Of a stretch of 64,000 bases of DNA, positions 32,221 through 43,030 are shown in pieces. Position 1 is the stretch's first letter, and each line of letters opens with the position of its first letter. Source of the DNA: Siphonodentalium dalli. Lineage: Eukaryota > Mollusca > Scaphopoda > Gadilida > Siphonodentaliidae. The position numbers and the translations under genes are program-made. The notes under the pieces are model-generated. The model saw nothing but the letters and a program-made list of their open reading frames with translations, had not been told where the DNA came from and searched no databases. The stretch lies in contig CP136062.1 of the NCBI GenBank assembly GCA_032622095.1, positions 223,462,578 through 223,526,577 on the forward strand, written 5' to 3'.

Positions 32221-32675
32221 TTAAAGGTACTCAATCTGATTTCATGGTCCCCATGTCATCAGATTCCAACAACAACATTTTTTGAAATGCCACTTCAGTT
32301 ATCAGAATCGATTAATTACCCAAAAATAATACTAACCACAGTCCACTATAGTATAAAATTGCCCAAAACATGTTATTTATCACCATTTTGTTCAACGAAA
32401 TTTCGCATGATTGTCAATTATCAAACACCCAAAGCCACTTGATTTTAGAGTTATCCATCTTCATCTGCAATTTGGTCAAGGACTGTCGGCTTGATGACTA
32501 TTTGCCAGGCCGCCAAAAATCACATATCTCTGGAAATACCAAATTTCAAAAATCGATAGCAGATCACTTCAGCTGTTGATGGGTGGATTCCTCGACTCGA
32601 ATCAAATATATATTTTACCCTTGAAGCCAAATAAATAGTAATTTGGGAGCATTAATTTGGATTATGCATCTTTAA
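32221..32675. mobile_element. FamR copy 2
   Basis: TTAA 32221-32224 + AGGTACTCAATCTGAT at the left; TTTGGATTATGCATCT + TTAA (32672-32675) at the right. Collinear with 20032-20495, with anchors CAGTTATCAGAATCGATTAA and CCTCGACTCGAATCAAATAT. Confidence 0.7.
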
Positions 32676-33004
32676 GTGGGCCTTTAAATTTCATATGTGA
32701 ATCAAAGTGACACCAGGTAGAAAGTTCAACAATTTATCTGGACAATAATTGTTGTTCATTTTGAATGTCACTCATATCATATTAAATGTTAACATGGCTG
32801 GATTAACATATACAAAAAAATATGATCCATCTTTATCGACATGGTCTCCATCTGACATTTGGTATCTGACAGCGCCTAATATTTAGGAGTTAGAAGCTCT
32901 CAATATGAATCTCCCTATTAATTCTGAGGTATGGGGTGTGAACTAGGTTATAAGTACACCAATCATTCTCCTGTGAATCAGGGTGACTATGTACTGATAA
33001 GCAA

Positions 33005-33190
33005 TAGTGATAACATCCAGGGCTATGCTCGATTCCTTGTGATTGCTGGCAACAGTATTATTGTCCAGGGCTATGCTGGATTCCTTGTAATTGCTGGCAA
33101 CAGTATTATTGTCCGGAGCTATGATCGATTCCTTGACAGTGTTAATGTCCGGGGCTATGCTCGATTCCTTGTGAATGCTGGAACTTTCTA
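33005..33190. repeat. ~48-bp tandem repeat, four copies
   Basis: CAGGGCTATGCTCGATTCCT + TGTGATTGCTGGCAACAGTA + TTATTGTC recurs at about 33018, 33067, 33115 and 33149, with a deletion in the third. The 86-codon frame over it is repetitive (GYARFLVIAGNSIIV) and not taken as a gene. Confidence 0.75.
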
Positions 33191-33789
33191 ACCTAGTCAA
33201 TTTTGAAGAATGACTCTTCGGACCCAATATGACCCAAAACAATTAATAGGTCTGTGTGCCTTTACCATCTTTAAATTTACCGCTTTTGATACTACCCTAA
33301 TTCCGCACAAAAACTCATCATAAAATTTTCAAACAAATCCCAATTAAATCCCAGGTTAATTATTTCACCCACTCTGGATCAATATTCATCTCATTTAGGT
33401 ATAATATATCAATGGTGGCTTTGATGGCTTTCTTTTTTTAGCTGTATTTTTATCCCAATAAAAATCAACTATTCAGCTACCAGATGTGATTTTATGCTGA
33501 TTTGAGTGTAGGTAACAGCATACCAAGGGGGATAATTTTTTATATTTGGTGTACTATAACCTGGCTCAAACTCCTCGATATAAATAGTTATCATAATCTG
33601 CTGGTGATGGTTGGTGCCAAATGATAATTTTTGATGTATGAGATCCCCTCTAAGTAACTGATCAGTTATAACTTGTGAGGCACATATATAAACATAAACA
33701 GTGAAAATATATAAACATAAACAGTGAAAATCATAACAATGTATCACTAGCTGTCAAGAAGATCTAAAGATACATCAAGATAGTTACAA
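33191..33789. other. Intergenic, nothing recognised
   Basis: Contains a short direct repeat AACATAAACAGTGAAAATAT near 33690-33735. Nothing else supported. Confidence 0.4.
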
Positions 33790-33986
33790 TAATAATCGAC
33801 TCGTTAACCACAGCAGAATTATGGGTAATTTTTCAGGATTTTAATAGACGGAAATATGGCTTGTTGCCATTCATTGGAAAGCTCTCACTGAGAGCTTTCC
33901 GATGAATGTCAAAAAAAGCCATATTTCCTGAAAAATTACCCATAATTCTGATGTGGTTAAGGAGTCGATTATTTAGAGCATTACTG
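33790..33986. mobile_element. FamM, palindromic copy
   Basis: AATAATCGACTCGTTAACCA ... GGAAAGCTCTCACTGAGAGC ... GGAGTCGATTATTTAGAGCA TTACTG then TA. The terminal CAGTAATGCCC is missing at the left. Confidence 0.75.
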
Positions 33987-34188
33987 TAGTCTCGGGTGTA
34001 TAAAATAATAGATATGAGTTGAAGAGACCTGTCCGGAAACGCTTCTATCAATTAATCTGATTTGATATCAATATTTTCTTATAAGGCATATATAAGAGAA
34101 TGCACTGGCTTACACGGTCAAGGTAAATCCCGAAAAATTACCCATAATTCTGCTGTGGTTGAGGAGTCAATTATTTAGGGCATTACTG
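33987..34188. repeat. Inverted GTTTCCGGACAGG block plus FamM arm
   Basis: TCTCGGGTGTATAAAATAAT, GAAGAGACCTGTCCGGAAAC and ATATTTTCTTATAAGGCATA repeat 10131-10230 in inverted orientation. A FamM right arm (CCGAAAAATTACCCATAATT ... GGGCATTACTG) follows at 34125-34188. Confidence 0.6.
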
Positions 34189-34219
34189 TACCCCCAAATA
34201 GTTAGAGGTCATCCTATCT

Positions 34220-34855
34220 TTAACCCTTTCATGACGGGAGCTGCGCTGGTGCAGCATTAAATATACGATGCCAGTACATTCTCTGTTAAATGCAAGTCTC
34301 CCATAGGGAGCCTCGCCAGGGGCGCCGGAAGCATCCAAGGTCAGGGGGGGCAGAGCCTACAAAAAGGGCACTTTTCCGCAAAAAAGGGCATTTTCTCCGC
34401 AAACTCGGGAAAATAACCATAAATTCATTGTGGCAAAAATCCCTATTTTAATGGTATTTGTCGGTTTTTATGGCCGTTTTGTGATAAAATTGACAAAAAA
34501 TTAATATTCCTTGTGAAATTGGTGGTATTTGGACCAAAAAAATCACAATTTGCTATAAAAACACGAGATTAAACACACAAAAAGCATTTTCTGTCTCCAG
34601 AAAAAGGGCAAGTCCTGCCCCCGTTGGCCCCCCTTGGTCAAGGGCAGGGGGGTCAGCTGCCCCCTCTTCCGGCGCCCCTGAGCCTCGCATATATAAGAGA
34701 ATGCACTGAATTACAAGGTCAAGATAAATATTGTTAGGCCAATGTAATCTCTTATATATATGAGGCTCCCTATGGGAGACTCGCATATATAAGAGAATGC
34801 ATTGGCACATGTTTTTCGCAAAATTTCACGAAAGCTCCAATCATGGAAGGATTAA
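34220..34855. mobile_element. FamT, full-length copy with a nested hAT element
   Basis: TTAA 34220-34223 + CCCTTTCATGACGGGAGCTG, GGTGCAGCATTAAATATACG at the left; GCTCCAATCATGGAAGGA + TTAA (34852-34855) at the right. The two termini are of the two different FamT end types. Hairpin modules are at 34271-34316/34681-34700 (split) and 34737-34805. Confidence 0.75.
34317..34680. mobile_element. hAT-type non-autonomous element nested in FamT
   Basis: Starts CAGGGGCGCCGGAAG and ends CTTCCGGCGCCCCTG, perfect 15-bp inverted ends of classic hAT form. The 8-bp target duplication AGCCTCGC is exact (34309-34316 and 34681-34688). The 364-bp interior has CAAAAAGGGCACTTTTCCGC-type repeats and no open frame. 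Confidence 0.92.
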
Positions 34856-34989
34856 AAGTATAAAAACTTATGCAAGTTTGCAGAAAAATTCATTTCACGC
34901 TCTTAGTATTGAAAGAACATGACACAGCATATATTTGAAGTACCCCTCCCAAGCTGACAAAAATTGCGAGAAATGTTCTTTTAGCACCA

Positions 34990-35369
34990 TTAACCCTTTA
35001 CCCAACAAAACGGCCAAATAAAGCTTCAACAGCCTAAAATATCTTCGGTCTGTCTCAATAGAACCATACAAATATGGATATCATTGGAACCGGCTCCTTG
35101 ACCACATTGTGATAGTTACAGTTATGCCCTGTGCCAATGCATTCTCTTATATATGTGAGTCGACCATAGGTCGCCTCGCATATATAAGAGAATGCATTGG
35201 CCTAAAAAAAATCTTTTTTTACCATTTTTTCTTACATTCTTTAACAATTTTATAATTTTTAATGTGTTAAGCCAATGCATTCTCTTATATATGCGAGGCG
35301 ACCTATGGTCGACTCACATATATAAGAGAATGCATTGGCACAGGGCCCTTCTGTTGGGTAAAGGGTTAA
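34990..35369 (+). mobile_element. FamB copy 3
   Basis: TTAA-flanked; CCCTTTACCCAACAAAACGG ... CCTTCTGTTGGGTAAAGGG. Both hairpin modules are present. Confidence 0.88.
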
Positions 35370-35462
35370 TTAATCAGCCTGAGAAAATCATAGTATCTTA
35401 TTTTACAATTCGTGACTGTAATCAGGGAAAGCTCTCATCAATAGGTTGGTCTTTATGGGGAG

Positions 35463-35912
35463 AACATAGTATGTCTGTCATTTGCAGAATGAGGTCCCCA
35501 GAGGTTGATTTTGTGATGCTATCCCGCACGGTAGGCTAGTATCACCAAATTCACCCTCTGGGAACCTCATTCTCCTTAGGCCTCGTTTGTTATGGGAGAC
35601 CTAGGATCAGATTGAAGTTCCCCAGTTGAAGTTGGTGAATCATGTTTACCCATTAATCACCTCGATTATACATTTTATCTTCTGCAAATTAAGGGATATA
35701 GAAACTGCCCACAAGAGAAAAAGTAACTGAAACAATGTTAATTTATGACTATAGATACTTCCCAGAAGATGAGGCCAAAGTAGAAGAGGTCCCCATACAG
35801 CCCCAGAGGGTGATTTTGGTGATGCTAACCTGCTGTGTGGGTAATGTCACTAAATTCACCCTCTGGGGACCTCATTCTGCAAATGACAGACACTATTTTA
35901 AGGCTTTAACAT
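35463..35912. mobile_element. FamH, near full-length copy
   Basis: AGTATGTCTGTCATTTGCAG to ACAGACACTATTTTAAGGCT, with both hairpins and central AAATTAAGGGATATAGAAAC. No clear target duplication. Confidence 0.7.
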
Positions 35913-36149
35913 TTTGTACTTTATAAAAAGAACCGAGTGCAAGAAAAGAGAGCATAATTACGTTACAACAGGACTGACAGAAATGTTATTACAAGGTGTA
36001 GAACGGGGATGCTACGTAATAACAATAATCGTGTAAAATCAGATGAGAATGCCATGTTATTGGATAATTGGAATTACCGGTGTCAGCCAGTAACTCAGAT
36101 CAGGCGATGCCGAAAAACTGTTGTAATTGATTGAATTGTACAAGGGAGT

Positions 36150-36540
36150 GACTACTATCCAGCTAACCATCCTATGTAGTGGATACAGTTGTATATAATC
36201 ACCGAACACCGATACACTGCTGGTGTATTCTTATAACCGCACACCACTTTTAACAGTGATCATTAACATGAGGTCTACCTTCATGAACCGCGAGGAGATA
36301 ACGTGGTAGAGCTGCACACCGATCAGCGCGACACGGCAGTGTGAATGCAGGTGTTCTCGATCCTTTGAGAATGTAATATTTATCGAGAGTGTAAAAAGCT
36401 TTATCTCTTTGCCTAATTTTTTTCGGAGTTCTACGTAATTGTATTGTGAGATTGTACGATACTGATTCCAGGATTTATTCTGTAAGACTGTCGGAATTAT
36501 GGCGGGAGGTAAGATATACATATTCTTTTACAGAAATTCT
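36150..36540 (+). other. First-exon-like block, copy 1 (ATG plus splice donor)
   Basis: The block contains TTGTATATAATCACCGAACA, CACACCGATCAGCGCGACAC, GAATGTAATATTTATCGAGA, and ends with GGAATT-ATGGCGGGAG|GTAAGA (ATG at 36499, donor at 36509). ATG has A at -3 and G at +4, and MAG followed by a consensus donor is a plausible first coding exon in phase 1. A second, well-conserved copy lies at 37290-37660. No downstream exon could be linked, so this may be a duplicated promoter/first exon or coincidence. Confidence 0.35.
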
Positions 36541-36670
36541 TTTCTTGTATGAAGGGTTCCTACTTATTTACTTCACCAAGTTCAAGCATTATTTATAGGA
36601 CTTTTCAAAGACTGTAGTCATAATATGAAGGACTGTCAGGGACTGCTATATTTTTTATGCATTCTGACAA
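36541..36670. repeat. Sequence shared with the 38.3-kb palindrome arm
   Basis: TTCTTGTATGAAGGGTTCCT, ACTTATTTACTTCACCAAGT and GACTGTAGTCATAATATGAA match the right arm of the palindrome at 38098-38412 in the same order. Confidence 0.6.
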
Positions 36671-36956
36671 TTAACCCTTTACCCAACAAACCGGCCAAAA
36701 CCGGCCAAATAAAGCTTCAACAGCCTAAAATATCTTCGGTCTGTCTCAATAGAACCATACAAATATGGATATCATTGGAACCGGCTCATCTTTTTTTAAC
36801 ACTTTTTACCATTTTTTCTTACATTCTTTAACAATTTTATAATTTTTAATGTGTTAAGCCAATGCATTCTCTTATATATGCGAGGCGACCTATGGTCGAC
36901 TCGCATATATAAGAGAATGCATTGGCACAGGGGCCTTCTGTTGGGTAAAGGGTTAA
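36671..36956 (+). mobile_element. FamB copy 4, one hairpin module deleted
   Basis: TTAA-flanked; the stretch from CTCCTTGACC through the first hairpin is missing, so ATCATTGGAACCGGCTC joins directly to ATCTTTTTTTAACACT. The second hairpin and both termini are intact. Confidence 0.88.
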
Positions 36957-37139
36957 TGGAACACAGAAATGATTTCCATATGATGATGGGTGTTCTCATA
37001 ACTTTGAAGAAAAAAAACCCACAATGCAATCATACAATGAGTAATTACTATAAAAATATCACTAAAACAAAAGATCAGATGAAACTTTTGCAATAATTTA
37101 CATGCATGCTTGTTGAAAACTTTCAACATCCAGCCAATG

Positions 37140-37430
37140 ATTTTGATGAAGTAGGTACAGTGGTATATAATCACCAAACACGGATACACAGTTAGTGGAT
37201 CTTCATAATGACACACCACTTGTAATGGTGATCATTAACAGGAGGTCTACCTTCTACCATGAACCATCTGATGTAGTGGGTACATTGGTATATAATCACC
37301 GAACACCGATAAGTGGCTAGTGCATCTTTATAACCACACACCACTTGCAACGGTAGTCATTATTAAACAGGAGGTCGACCTTCTACCATGAACCATCTGA
37401 TGTATAGTGGGTACATTGGTATATAACTGC
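37140..37430 (+). repeat. ~118-bp tandem repeat upstream of the second first-exon-like block
   Basis: TGATGTAGTGGGTACATTGG, TATATAATCACCGAACACCG, CACACCACTTGYAAYGGT and AGGAGGTCKACCTTCTACCA recur two and a half times here, and once at 36170-36290 in copy 1. Confidence 0.75.
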
Positions 37431-37665
37431 GAGGAGATAACGTGGCAGAGCTGCACACCGATCAGCGGGACACGGCAGTGTGAATGCAGGTGTTCTCCTT
37501 TGAGAATGTAATATTTATCGAGAGTGTAAAAAGCTTTATCTCTTTGCCTGATTTTTTTCGGGAGTTCTACATAATTGTACTGTGAGATTGTACGATACTG
37601 ATTCCAGGATTTATTCTGTAAGACTTTCGGAATTATGGCGGGAGGTAAGATACAAATATTCTTTT
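37425..37665 (+). other. First-exon-like block, copy 2 (ATG plus splice donor)
   Basis: GCGAGGAGATAACGTGGCAG, CTGCACACCGATCAGCGGGA, GAGAGTGTAAAAAGCTTTAT, then GGAATT-ATGGCGGGAG|GTAAGA (ATG 37635, donor 37645). It is 1,136 bp from the matching ATG of copy 1 and the ATG-donor context is unchanged. A (TATC)n run follows at about 37680-37696. Confidence 0.35.
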
Positions 37666-37744
37666 TACAGAAATTCTTTTATCTATCTATCTATCTACTT
37701 GATACTCCATCACCCTCAATGTGCTGAGGATTATGTGGAGGTCC

Positions 37745-38092
37745 AGGTGCTACCACGGCCGAGTAACTTTATAACCCTGTGGTGACTCCAGTAGCGTTCT
37801 TTAACGTGCACACACCGAGGCGTGTACACGGGTCAGCTATTAATGTCCGCGCCCGATCGGACAGCGTACTGCACCCACGACAACATACCTGGACAAGTGT
37901 TGTAATGGGGGGAAGTCGGCATTTTGCATTCGGACCTTTATTCAGTGATCTCGAATGAGACTTTTCAGCCTGACAAACTTGGTATCTGACCGATCGAGTT
38001 CTGATTTTTATCAGAATACCCTGACCAGGTTGCGATCCCCGGTCCGATAGCACGAGAGACCAGTACGCTACCTCTCGGCCACCGACTTCCCT
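37745..38092 (-). mobile_element. tRNA-derived SINE
   Basis: On the minus strand the head reads GGTGGCCGAGAGGTAGCGTA, with an A-box (TGGCCGAGAGG), then GACCGGGGATCGCAACCTGG as a diverged B-box about 35 nt on. The body includes GTCCGAATGCAAAATGCCG and a conserved tail part GTGTGTGCACGTTAAAGAAC, of the type seen in molluscan SINEs. The reading frame across it is not a gene. Confidence 0.65.
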
Positions 38093-38097
38093 TGTTA

Positions 38098-38412
38098 AAA
38101 TGACAGACACACTATTTCAAGGCTTGTTGCTATTGTAAGATTGCAAAAAAATATATATATAATATTCCTTATAATAGTCCTTCAATATTATGACCGCAGT
38201 CCTTAAATAATGTTTGAACTTAAGTAAATAATTAGGAACCCTTTATAATATTTTTCTTGTATAAAGGGTTCCTACTTATTTACTTAACCAAGTTCAAACA
38301 TTATTTAAGGACTGCGGTCATAATATTGAAGGACTATTATAAGGAATATTATATATTATTTTTTTTGCAATCTTACAATAGCAACAAGCCTTGAAATAGT
38401 GTGTCTGTCATT
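38098..38412. repeat. 315-bp near-perfect palindrome
   Basis: Left arm: TGACAGACACACTATTTCAA, GGCTTGTTGCTATTGTAAGA, AATATTCCTTATAATAGTCC, GGAACCCTTTATAATA. Right arm mirrors each: TATAAAGGGTTCC, GGACTATTATAAGGAATATT, TCTTACAATAGCAACAAGCC, TTGAAATAGTGTGTCTGTCA. The centre is near 38254. The outer ends are FamH terminus sequence, so a FamH end plus its flanking DNA was copied in inverted orientation. Confidence 0.88.
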
Positions 38413-38638
38413 TGCAGAATGAGGTCCCCAGAGGGTGAATTTAGTGATGCTACCCCGCATAGCGGGCTAGCATCACCAAATTCACCCTCTGGGAACCTCA
38501 TTCTGCTGAGTTGTAAGCAGAATGAGGTCCCTATAGGGTGAATTTGGTGATGCTAGCCCGCTATGTGGGATAGCATAACTAAATTCACCCACTGGGGACC
38601 TCATTCTGCAAATGACAGACACACTATTTCAAGGCTTG
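38385..38638. mobile_element. FamH, 254-bp compact copy with perfect 8-bp target duplication
   Basis: Starts CAAGCCTTGAAATAGTGTG and ends CACACTATTTCAAGGCTTG; flanked by AATAGCAA at 38377-38384 and 38639-38646. Two nested hairpins (GGTGAATTTAGTGATGCTAC ... GGGCTAGCATCACCAAATTC, and the mirror) are joined by TCTGCTGAGTTGTAAGCAGA. It lacks the long central region of the 400-bp copies. Confidence 0.9.
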
Positions 38639-38646
38639 AATAGCAA

Positions 38647-39719
38647 GGAGCCATTTGATCCAAATGAAGATGGGTGTTCTCATGACTTTGAAAATATACA
38701 ATGGGCAATATCTCTAAAATAAAAAGATTAGATTGAACTTTCAAAATATTTGACATGCAATTGAAGGAAAATATTAAATTCAAGAACTTGTCAAGGAAAT
38801 AAATTGGTCTGATATTCTTGATCTTTTCAAGGAATGATCTGATATGTAATTCAGAAGGAACAATAACTCTAACAGACAGACAACGTAGATTATGGTCAGA
38901 TATGCGGCACTGCATTAATTATTAACTTACATGCAGCAACACAAGTCAATGTACATTATTTTCTTGGTATTAAAAAGAAATGACATTTATCAGAGACGCA
39001 ATATGTGTTCAGATAAGCTGGTATATTCTGGAACTCAAAAACATATTGTGAATATTAAACCTTGGACACGCTCGTATAACTCAAGATTTTATTGTAAACC
39101 AAGAAATTTGCAGCTTCCAACTAAAAGAAAGCTGGGACTTCTTTAAAATAGAATTATGAATCTTAATACAACTAAAATCTCAGGTTTGGTTAAAGCTAGG
39201 ATAATCTGAGATTCAATTTTCTGGAATCTAGAATAATCTAGGTTCTGAATATCATCCCTGGATCTCATATGATAATCCGAGATCTAAAATCCTGGAATTA
39301 TCCAAGGACGTACTAAGACTCGTCCAAGATTAAACCAGCTTTAATTTCTAGAATAATCCTAGGATATCATATAAAAGACCAAACTATTTCCACAAGGGTA
39401 ATGTGTCTGAGACTTCTATATAATAGTGCAACATTAGACATCGTCATGAGAACTCAACACACGGTAATTCATCTTTCTGCCAGTCTTGGCTGGTATATTA
39501 TCTGTGAAACAATTAAACAGAAGCTCGAGGGGGAAGCATATAATATGTGGACCTCTATTTCAAGCTACGATTCCGTCAGATGACACGTAAAATCCTCAAT
39601 AATAGATCACTCATTGCTTGATAATGACAGAAATAACAATCATGTGGTTTTCTTCTCACACAAGAATCCAGACTCTGGAGCGTCGGAATTGTGATGTCAA
39701 TTTATTTTGACAGGAAACA
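38647..39719. other. Intergenic, nothing recognised
   Basis: AT-rich. Around 39190-39370, CTGGAATCTAGAATAATCTA and GATAATCCGAGATCTAAAAT form loose repeats of GATAATC/GGATT type. No supported gene. Confidence 0.4.
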
Positions 39720-39970
39720 GGGAACACCTTAGAGGTCGACTTGGGAGAGGACCAGCCTAGAGGGTGACAGGGACCAGCTTAGAGGGCGACTTGGGAGACA
39801 TCTTCTCCCTGAAATGTGTCACTTCTTCCTATTTTTTGTCCCCAGGGAGAAGTGACTTCTCTCTCATATACGAGTATGCATTTGTCCCAACATCATAGTG
39901 GTGTTCTTACTCACTGTCATGGTTTTATAAATAGCAGCAGGGACTAGCCGAGAGGGAGATATCATCTCCC

Positions 39971-40302
39971 TTAACCCTTTACCCAACAGAACGGCCCTGT
40001 GCCAATGCATTCTCTTATATATGCGAGTCGACCATAGGTCGCCTCGCATATATAAGAGAATGCATTGGCTTAACTCATTAAAAATTATAAAATTGTTAAA
40101 GAATGTAAGAAAAAATGGTAAAAAGTGTTAAAAAAAGATATTTTTTAGGCCAATGCATTACTGTAACTATCACAATGTGGTCAAGGAGCCGGTTCCAATG
40201 ATATCCATATTTGTATGGTTCTATTGAGACAGACCGAAGATATTTTAGGCTCTTGAAGCTTTATTTGGCCGGTTTTGGCCGTTTTGTTGGGTAAAGGGTT
40301 AA
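39971..40302 (-). mobile_element. FamB copy 5, inverted and nested
   Basis: TTAA-flanked; left end CCCTTTACCCAACAGAACGG, right end CGTTTTGTTGGGTAAAGGG. It runs opposite to the other copies: GATATTTTAGGCTCTTGAAG lies at the right. One hairpin module is partly deleted (ATTTTTTAGGCCAATGCATT joins ACTGTAACTATCACAATG). It is inserted in the array-bearing element. Confidence 0.88.
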
Positions 40303-41010
40303 ATGTGACACTTCTCCCTATTTTTGTCCCAGGGAGAAGTGACTTCTCTCACACATAACAGTATGCATATGTCCCAACATCATATTTAAAGTATATTTAC
40401 TGATTAGAATGGTGTTCTTACTCAATATAATGGTTTACTGATTATAATGGTGTTCTTACTCACTATAATGGTTTACTCACTATAATGGTGTTATTACTCA
40501 ATATAATGGTTTACTCAATATAATGGTGTTCTTACTCACTATAATGGTGTTCTTACTCACTATAATGGTGTTCTTACTCACTATAATGGTGTTCTTACTC
40601 ACTATAATGGTGTTTTTACTCACTATAATGGTGTTCTTACTCACTATAATGGTGTTCTTACTCACTATAATGGTTTTATAAACGGGCTCTTGTGTTGCAT
40701 GATACTTATTGGATCATAGAAGGGTGATGTAGGATCATAGAAGGGTGATGTTGGATCATAGAAGGGTGATGTAGGATCATAGAAGGGTGATGTTGGGGTG
40801 TAGGATCATAGAAGGGTGATGTAGGATCATAGAAGGGTGATGTTGGATCATAGAAGGGTGATGTTGGATCATAGAAGGGTGATGTTGGGGTGTAGGATCA
40901 TAGAAGGGTGATGTTGGATCATAGAAGGATGATGTTCAGGTGTAAATTGAACTCAGTCATTATGACTTCTCCCTGATAACAGTCCACTTCTCCTTAATAT
41001 TTTCCAAACA

Positions 41011-42390
41011 GGGAGAAGTGACTTCTCCCAATTTGAAACCTCTAGGGCGGTCCCTGTGTACTGGTCTAGGGAGAAGTGACTTCTTCCAATTTGAAACCTC
41101 TAGGGCGGTCCCTGTGTTCTGGTCTAGGGAGAAGTGACTTCTTCCAATTTGAAACCTCTAGGGCGGTCCCTGTGTACTGGTCTAGGTAGAAGTGACTTCT
41201 CCCAATTTGAAACCTCTAGGGCGGTCCCTGTGTACTGGTCTAGGGAGAAGTGACTTCTTCCAATTTGAAACCTCTAGGGCGGTCCCTGTGTACTGGTCTA
41301 GGGAGAAGTGACTTCTTCCAATTTGAAACCTCTAGGGCGGTCCCTGTGTACTGGTCTAGGGAGAAGTGACTTCTTCCAATTTGAAACCTCTAGGGCGGTC
41401 CCTGTGTACTGGTCTAGGGAGAAGTGACTTCTTCCAATTTGAAACCTCTAGGGCGGTCCCTGTGTACTGGTCTAGGTAGAAGTGACTTCTCCCAATTTGA
41501 AACCTCTAAGGTGGTCCCTGTGTACTGGTCTAGGGAGAAGTGACTTCTTCCAATTTGAAACCTCTAGGGCGGTCCCTGTGTACTGGTCTAGGTAGAAGTG
41601 ACTTCTCCCAATTTGAAACCTCTAGGGCGGTCCCTGTGTACTGGTATAGGGAGAAGTGACTTCTTCCAATTTGAAACCTCTAGGGCGGTCCCTGTGTACT
41701 GGTCTAGGTAGAAGTGACTTCTCCCAATTTGAAACCTCTAGGGCGGTCCCTGTGTACTGGTCTAGGGAGAAGTGACTTCTTCCAATTTGAAACCTCTAGG
41801 GCGGTCCCTGTGTACTGGTCTAGGGAGAAGTGACTTCTTCCAATTTGAAACCTCTAGGGCGGTCCCTGTGTACTGGTCTAGGGAGAAGTGACTTCTTCCA
41901 ATTTGAAACCTCTAGGGCGGTCCCTGTGTACTGGTCTAGGGAGAAGTGACTTCTCCCAATTTGAAACCTCTAAGGTGGTCCCTGTGTACTGGTCTAGGGA
42001 GAAGTGACTTCTTCCAATTTGAAACCTCTAGGGCGGTCCCTGTGTACTGGTCTAGGTAGAAGTGACTTCTCCCAATTTGAAACCTCTAGGGCGGTCCCTG
42101 TGTACTGGTCTAGGGAGAAGTGACTTCTTCCAATTTGAAACCTCTAGGGCGGTCCCTGTGTACTGGTCTAGGGAGAAGTGACTTCTTCCAATTTGAAACC
42201 TCTAGGGCGGTCCCTGTGTACTGGTCTAGGGAGAAGTGACTTCTTCCAATTTGAAACCTCTAGGGCGGTCCCTGTGTACTGGTCTAGGGAGAAGTGACTT
42301 CTCCCAATTTGAAACCTCTAGGGTGGTCCCTGTGTACTGGTCTAGGGAGAAGTGACTTCTCCCAATCTGAAACCTCTAGGCGGGTCCCCT
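41011..42390. repeat. 58-bp satellite, about 24 units
   Basis: Unit GGGAGAAGTGACTTCTTCCA + ATTTGAAACCTCTAGGGCGG + TCCCTGTGTACTGGTCTA, period exactly 58 bp. Each unit contains the palindrome AGAAGT-G-ACTTCT. Variants (GTAGAAG, CTTCTCCC, TAAGGTGG) recur in blocks, indicating multi-unit duplications. Confidence 0.92.
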
Positions 42391-42544
42391 GCAGGGATGT
42401 TTCCAGAAGTAGAAGCAGAATTCATTGTTTAAGGTGGTGTAAATATGGCTTGGAGCTCCCTGAACGGATGTGGGAGGAAACTATAGGAGAGACACACTGG
42501 GCCCTGATTGGTCAATATTCTTGTGTGTTTTTTAGCACAAGTCG

Positions 42545-42920
42545 TAAATAGTGTGTCTGAGTTCAGTGTGCCTGTCATTTACATAATGAGATCCCCAGAT
42601 GGTGAATTTAGTGATGCTATCCTGCAAATCGGGCTAGCATCACCAAAATCACCCTCTGAGGACCTCATTCTACTTAGGCCTCATCTTCTGGGAAATACCT
42701 ATAGTCTCATATTAACAATGTTTTAGTTACTTTTTCCTCTCTTTTCAGTTTCTATATCCCCTAATTTGCAGAAGATAAAATGCATAATCTAGGTGACTAA
42801 TGGGTGAACATCAACTTCAATTGGGGAACTTCAGTTCTGATCCTAGGTTCCCATAGCAATTGAGACCTAAGCAGAATGAGGTTCCCAGATGGTGAATTTG
42901 GTGAAGCTAGCCTACCGTTC
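42545..42920. mobile_element. FamH, right-truncated copy
   Basis: AAATAGTGTGTCTGAGTTCA with a duplicated start (GTGTGCCTGTCATTTACATA), the left hairpin, the central CTATATCCCCTAATTTGCAG, and GAGGTTCCCAGATGGTGAAT; the terminus is missing. Confidence 0.65.
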
Positions 42921-43030
42921 AAACGGGTGTATAAAACATCCATCATGCCAAGCTTGATAATTCGCAAACCATTTAATATAATTGGAACGGCATAAAGCAT
43001 CCACAGCTCGGTGAGTGCTCCACCTATAAA

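Larger units (their letters stand above)
39720..42392 (+). mobile_element. Element with three internal tandem arrays (expanded copy)
   Basis: Begins GGGACCAGCTTAGAGGGCGA and TTGGGAGACATCTTCTCCCT; the opening module AGGGAGAAGTGACTTCTCTC recurs on both sides of a nested FamB (39971-40302). Three arrays follow in order: TACTCACTATAATGGTGTTC units (about 40395-40676), GATCATAGAAGGGTGATGTT units (about 40708-40944) and a 58-bp unit (41011-42390). A second copy at 50212-51805 has the same order with only one or two units of each array, identifying this as one element family. Confidence 0.75.

Noticed and set aside
32931-33191. 86-codon frame with repeated GYARFLVIAGNSIIV
   Set aside because: Explained by a 48-bp tandem repeat with a deletion; no homologous domain recognised.
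35192-35539. 115-codon frame
   Set aside because: It reads through FamB and FamH elements with hairpin-derived peptide (QCILLYMRGDLWSTHIYKRM), which recurs in all FamB copies.
37769-38110. 113-codon minus-strand frame
   Set aside because: It overlaps the tRNA-derived SINE, including its A- and B-box region.
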